A stretch of DNA of 6,312 nt from Moraxellaceae bacterium UBA2032 (GTDB lineage Bacteria; Pseudomonadota; Gammaproteobacteria; Pseudomonadales; Moraxellaceae). A program made the translations under genes and the position numbers. Numbering within the stretch: the stretch's first letter is position 1; each line of letters opens with the position of its first letter. The DNA is taken from assembly GCA_002333125.1 (NCBI GenBank), contig DDBM01000084.1:1-6312 (forward strand), given 5' to 3'. Below the pieces are notes generated by a model. It saw only the letters and a program-made list of their open reading frames with translations, was not told the origin of the DNA and searched no databases. Below, in pieces: positions 4,718 to 6,312 of the stretch.

Positions 4718-6312
4718 ATGAATGCACGTAAAACACTTTTTGCCCTTTCGCTATTGCTGGCTTTTAATCAATCGGCTTTGGCTAAAACTTGGAAGGTCAA
4801 TCTTAAAGATGCAGAAATTTCGGCTTTAGTATCTGAAGTATCCGAAATTACTGGCAAAAACTTTATTGTTGACCCACGTGTCAAAGGTAATATCACGGTG
4901 ATCTCAAGTAAGCCCATGAGTGCCAATGCAGTTTACGAACTGTTTTTGGGGGTGTTGAGTGTCAACGGTTTTGCTGCGGTCCCTGTTGGTGACGTGATTA
5001 AGTTAGTGCCAGATGTTAATGCTAAACAAATTGCAGTGCCGTTTGATTTAACATCAAAAGTCAAAGGTGAGGCACTGGTTACTCGCGTTATTATCTTAGA
5101 AAATACGAATGCTAATGAGTTAGTACCAGTTATTAGACCTTTATTACCACAATTCGCGCATTTGGCGGCAATTAATAGTGCAAACGCCTTAATTATTTCT
5201 GATCATGCTAATAATATTATCGAAATAGAACGTTTAATTAAATCTTTAGATTCTGGCGAAGGCGATGAATTAGAGGTTATTGCTTTAAAAGAAGCGCGTG
5301 TTGATGATGTATTGACCATGTTAGACGGCTTAACCTCAACTAGTGCTAGTAAAGATGTACGTGGTTCACGAGTACGCTTAATTGCAGATTCTCGCAGTAA
5401 TCGTCTCTTAATTAAAGGTGATGCCCAAGCGCGCAAACGTTTACGTGATGTAGTTGCCCAACTCGATACCCCAGCCGCTGACCGTTTGGCAGGTGTACGC
5501 GTGATTCGCCTGCAACACGCCAATGCCAAACAGATTGCGGAAGTGATGCGGAGTTTAGTGAGTAATGACAGTGGTTCAAGCACAAAACCCACCGCAGGTG
5601 GTGCAGCAAGTACAGCATCAAGCGCAGGTGGTGTGAGCTTAATTGCCGATGAAAGCCAAAATGCCTTAGTTATTAAAGCTGATCCTTCATTAATGCGTGA
5701 ATTAGAAAGTGTGGTGCAACAATTAGACCAACGTCGCTCACAAGTGTTAATTCAAGCCGCTATTTTAGAAATTTCGGGTGATAATGCCGATGCTTTAGGT
5801 GTACAGTGGGCAGCAGGTGACCCAAGTAAAGGCGTTGGCTTAATTAATTTTTCCAATGTGGGTGCAAGTCTAACCAGTATTGCTGCGGTAGCTGCTCAAG
5901 ATACCCCAACAAGTTTGCCTAATTTAAATGGTGCATCGATTGGTTTTGGCAAAACAGAAACCAATAGTAACGGTGATAGAAGCTTTTATGGCGCGTTAAT
6001 TCAAGCCATTAAAACCATGAGTAATGCCAATTTACTCTCTACGCCAAGCATTATGACCATTGATAATCAAGAAGCTAAAATTGTTGTTGGGCAAAATGTC
6101 CCGTTTATTACGGGTCAAAGCACAAACTCCAGTTCGGGTACAAGTAACCCTTTTACCACCATCGAACGTCAAGATGTGGGTATCACCCTTAAAGTCAAAC
6201 CGCATATTGGTGAAGGTGGCACAGTAAAATTAGAGGTTGAACAAGAAGTTTCCTCTGTTGTCCCAAGCGTAGCAGGTGTAAACTCGGCAGACTTAATTAC
6301 CAACAAGCGTTC
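4718..6312 (+). CDS. gspD: Type II secretion system secretin D, 3' end cut off
   Basis: GspD forms the multimeric outer-membrane channel through which folded proteins leave the cell. The gene starts one base after the gspC stop and stays open to the window edge: 531 codons plus two bases, with no stop reached. Residues 1-22 are a signal peptide (MNARKTLFALSLLLAFNQSALA) without a lipobox cysteine. Domains follow the family order: N0 about 23-100 (FIVDPRVKGNITVIS), N1 about 120-178, N2 about 184-250, N3 about 258-337 with a Ser/Gly/Ala-rich loop at 283-306, then the secretin barrel from about 340. The hallmark GQNVPFITG lies at 458-466, followed by ERQDVGITLKVKPHI at 483-497. Family members are about 640-760 residues, so the last part of the barrel and the C-terminal S domain that binds the pilotin are outside the window. 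The ribosome site is weak, consistent with coupling to gspC. Partial only because of the window limit. Confidence 0.97.
   Translation, partial: MNARKTLFALSLLLAFNQSALAKTWKVNLKDAEISALVSEVSEITGKNFIVDPRVKGNITVISSKPMSANAVYELFLGVLSVNGFAAVPVGDVIKLVPDVNAKQIAVPFDLTSKVKGEALVTRVIILENTNANELVPVIRPLLPQFAHLAAINSANALIISDHANNIIEIERLIKSLDSGEGDELEVIALKEARVDDVLTMLDGLTSTSASKDVRGSRVRLIADSRSNRLLIKGDAQARKRLRDVVAQLDTPAADRLAGVRVIRLQHANAKQIAEVMRSLVSNDSGSSTKPTAGGAASTASSAGGVSLIADESQNALVIKADPSLMRELESVVQQLDQRRSQVLIQAAILEISGDNADALGVQWAAGDPSKGVGLINFSNVGASLTSIAAVAAQDTPTSLPNLNGASIGFGKTETNSNGDRSFYGALIQAIKTMSNANLLSTPSIMTIDNQEAKIVVGQNVPFITGQSTNSSSGTSNPFTTIERQDVGITLKVKPHIGEGGTVKLEVEQEVSSVVPSVAGVNSADLITNKR

Noticed and set aside
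5203..5621. Two overlapping reverse-strand open frames
   Set aside because: Both are opposite the N1-N3 region of gspD, which is unmistakable on the + strand.
4718..6312. Possibility that the secretin is PilQ or a type III secretin
   Set aside because: The N0-N1-N2-N3 order, the absence of AMIN domains, and direct coupling to gspC with a PDZ domain identify the type II secretin.

Overview
This AT-rich window reads as a chromosomal segment of a gammaproteobacterium, most likely a member of the Moraxellaceae (an Acinetobacter relative). The evidence is protein sequence recognised from memory: an H-NS-family protein with the DNA-binding core TWTGRGKQPRWL, an SSB ending in DLDDDLPF, and gspN, gspC and gspD side by side. 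The genus cannot be fixed from sequence alone. All six genes lie on the + strand and look alike in base and codon use. I see no insertion sequence, phage gene, CRISPR array, tRNA or rRNA.

Layout: bases 1-89 are an upstream region with a TATAAT box. Next comes yajR (90-1457), a 12-helix major-facilitator transporter with a C-terminal ferredoxin-like domain. A 234-bp leader with successive hairpins and a LexA-box-like sequence precedes ssb (1692-2216). A long stem-loop follows ssb, then an hns-like gene (2394-2726) closed by a clear rho-independent terminator. The rest is type II secretion: gspN (2888-3649), a 203-bp gap ending in a 23-bp inverted repeat, gspC (3853-4716), and gspD (from 4718), which runs off the right edge.

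How the genes work together: SSB coats single-stranded DNA and recruits repair proteins, and the H-NS-like protein is a nucleoid silencer. In Pseudomonas aeruginosa a transporter gene also sits between uvrA and ssb, so uvrA may lie just left of this window. GspC and GspD form the link between the inner-membrane platform and the outer-membrane secretin of the type II secretion system, and GspN is an accessory inner-membrane component. The gspE-M genes are not here.

No wholly new system is visible. The points most worth a second look are regulatory or mutational: a roughly 37-bp element shared upstream of ssb and hns; a near-perfect LexA box with a spacer one base short; a strong hairpin in the ssb leader; a G8 homopolymer early in gspN; and an inverted repeat with an ambiguous start at gspC.
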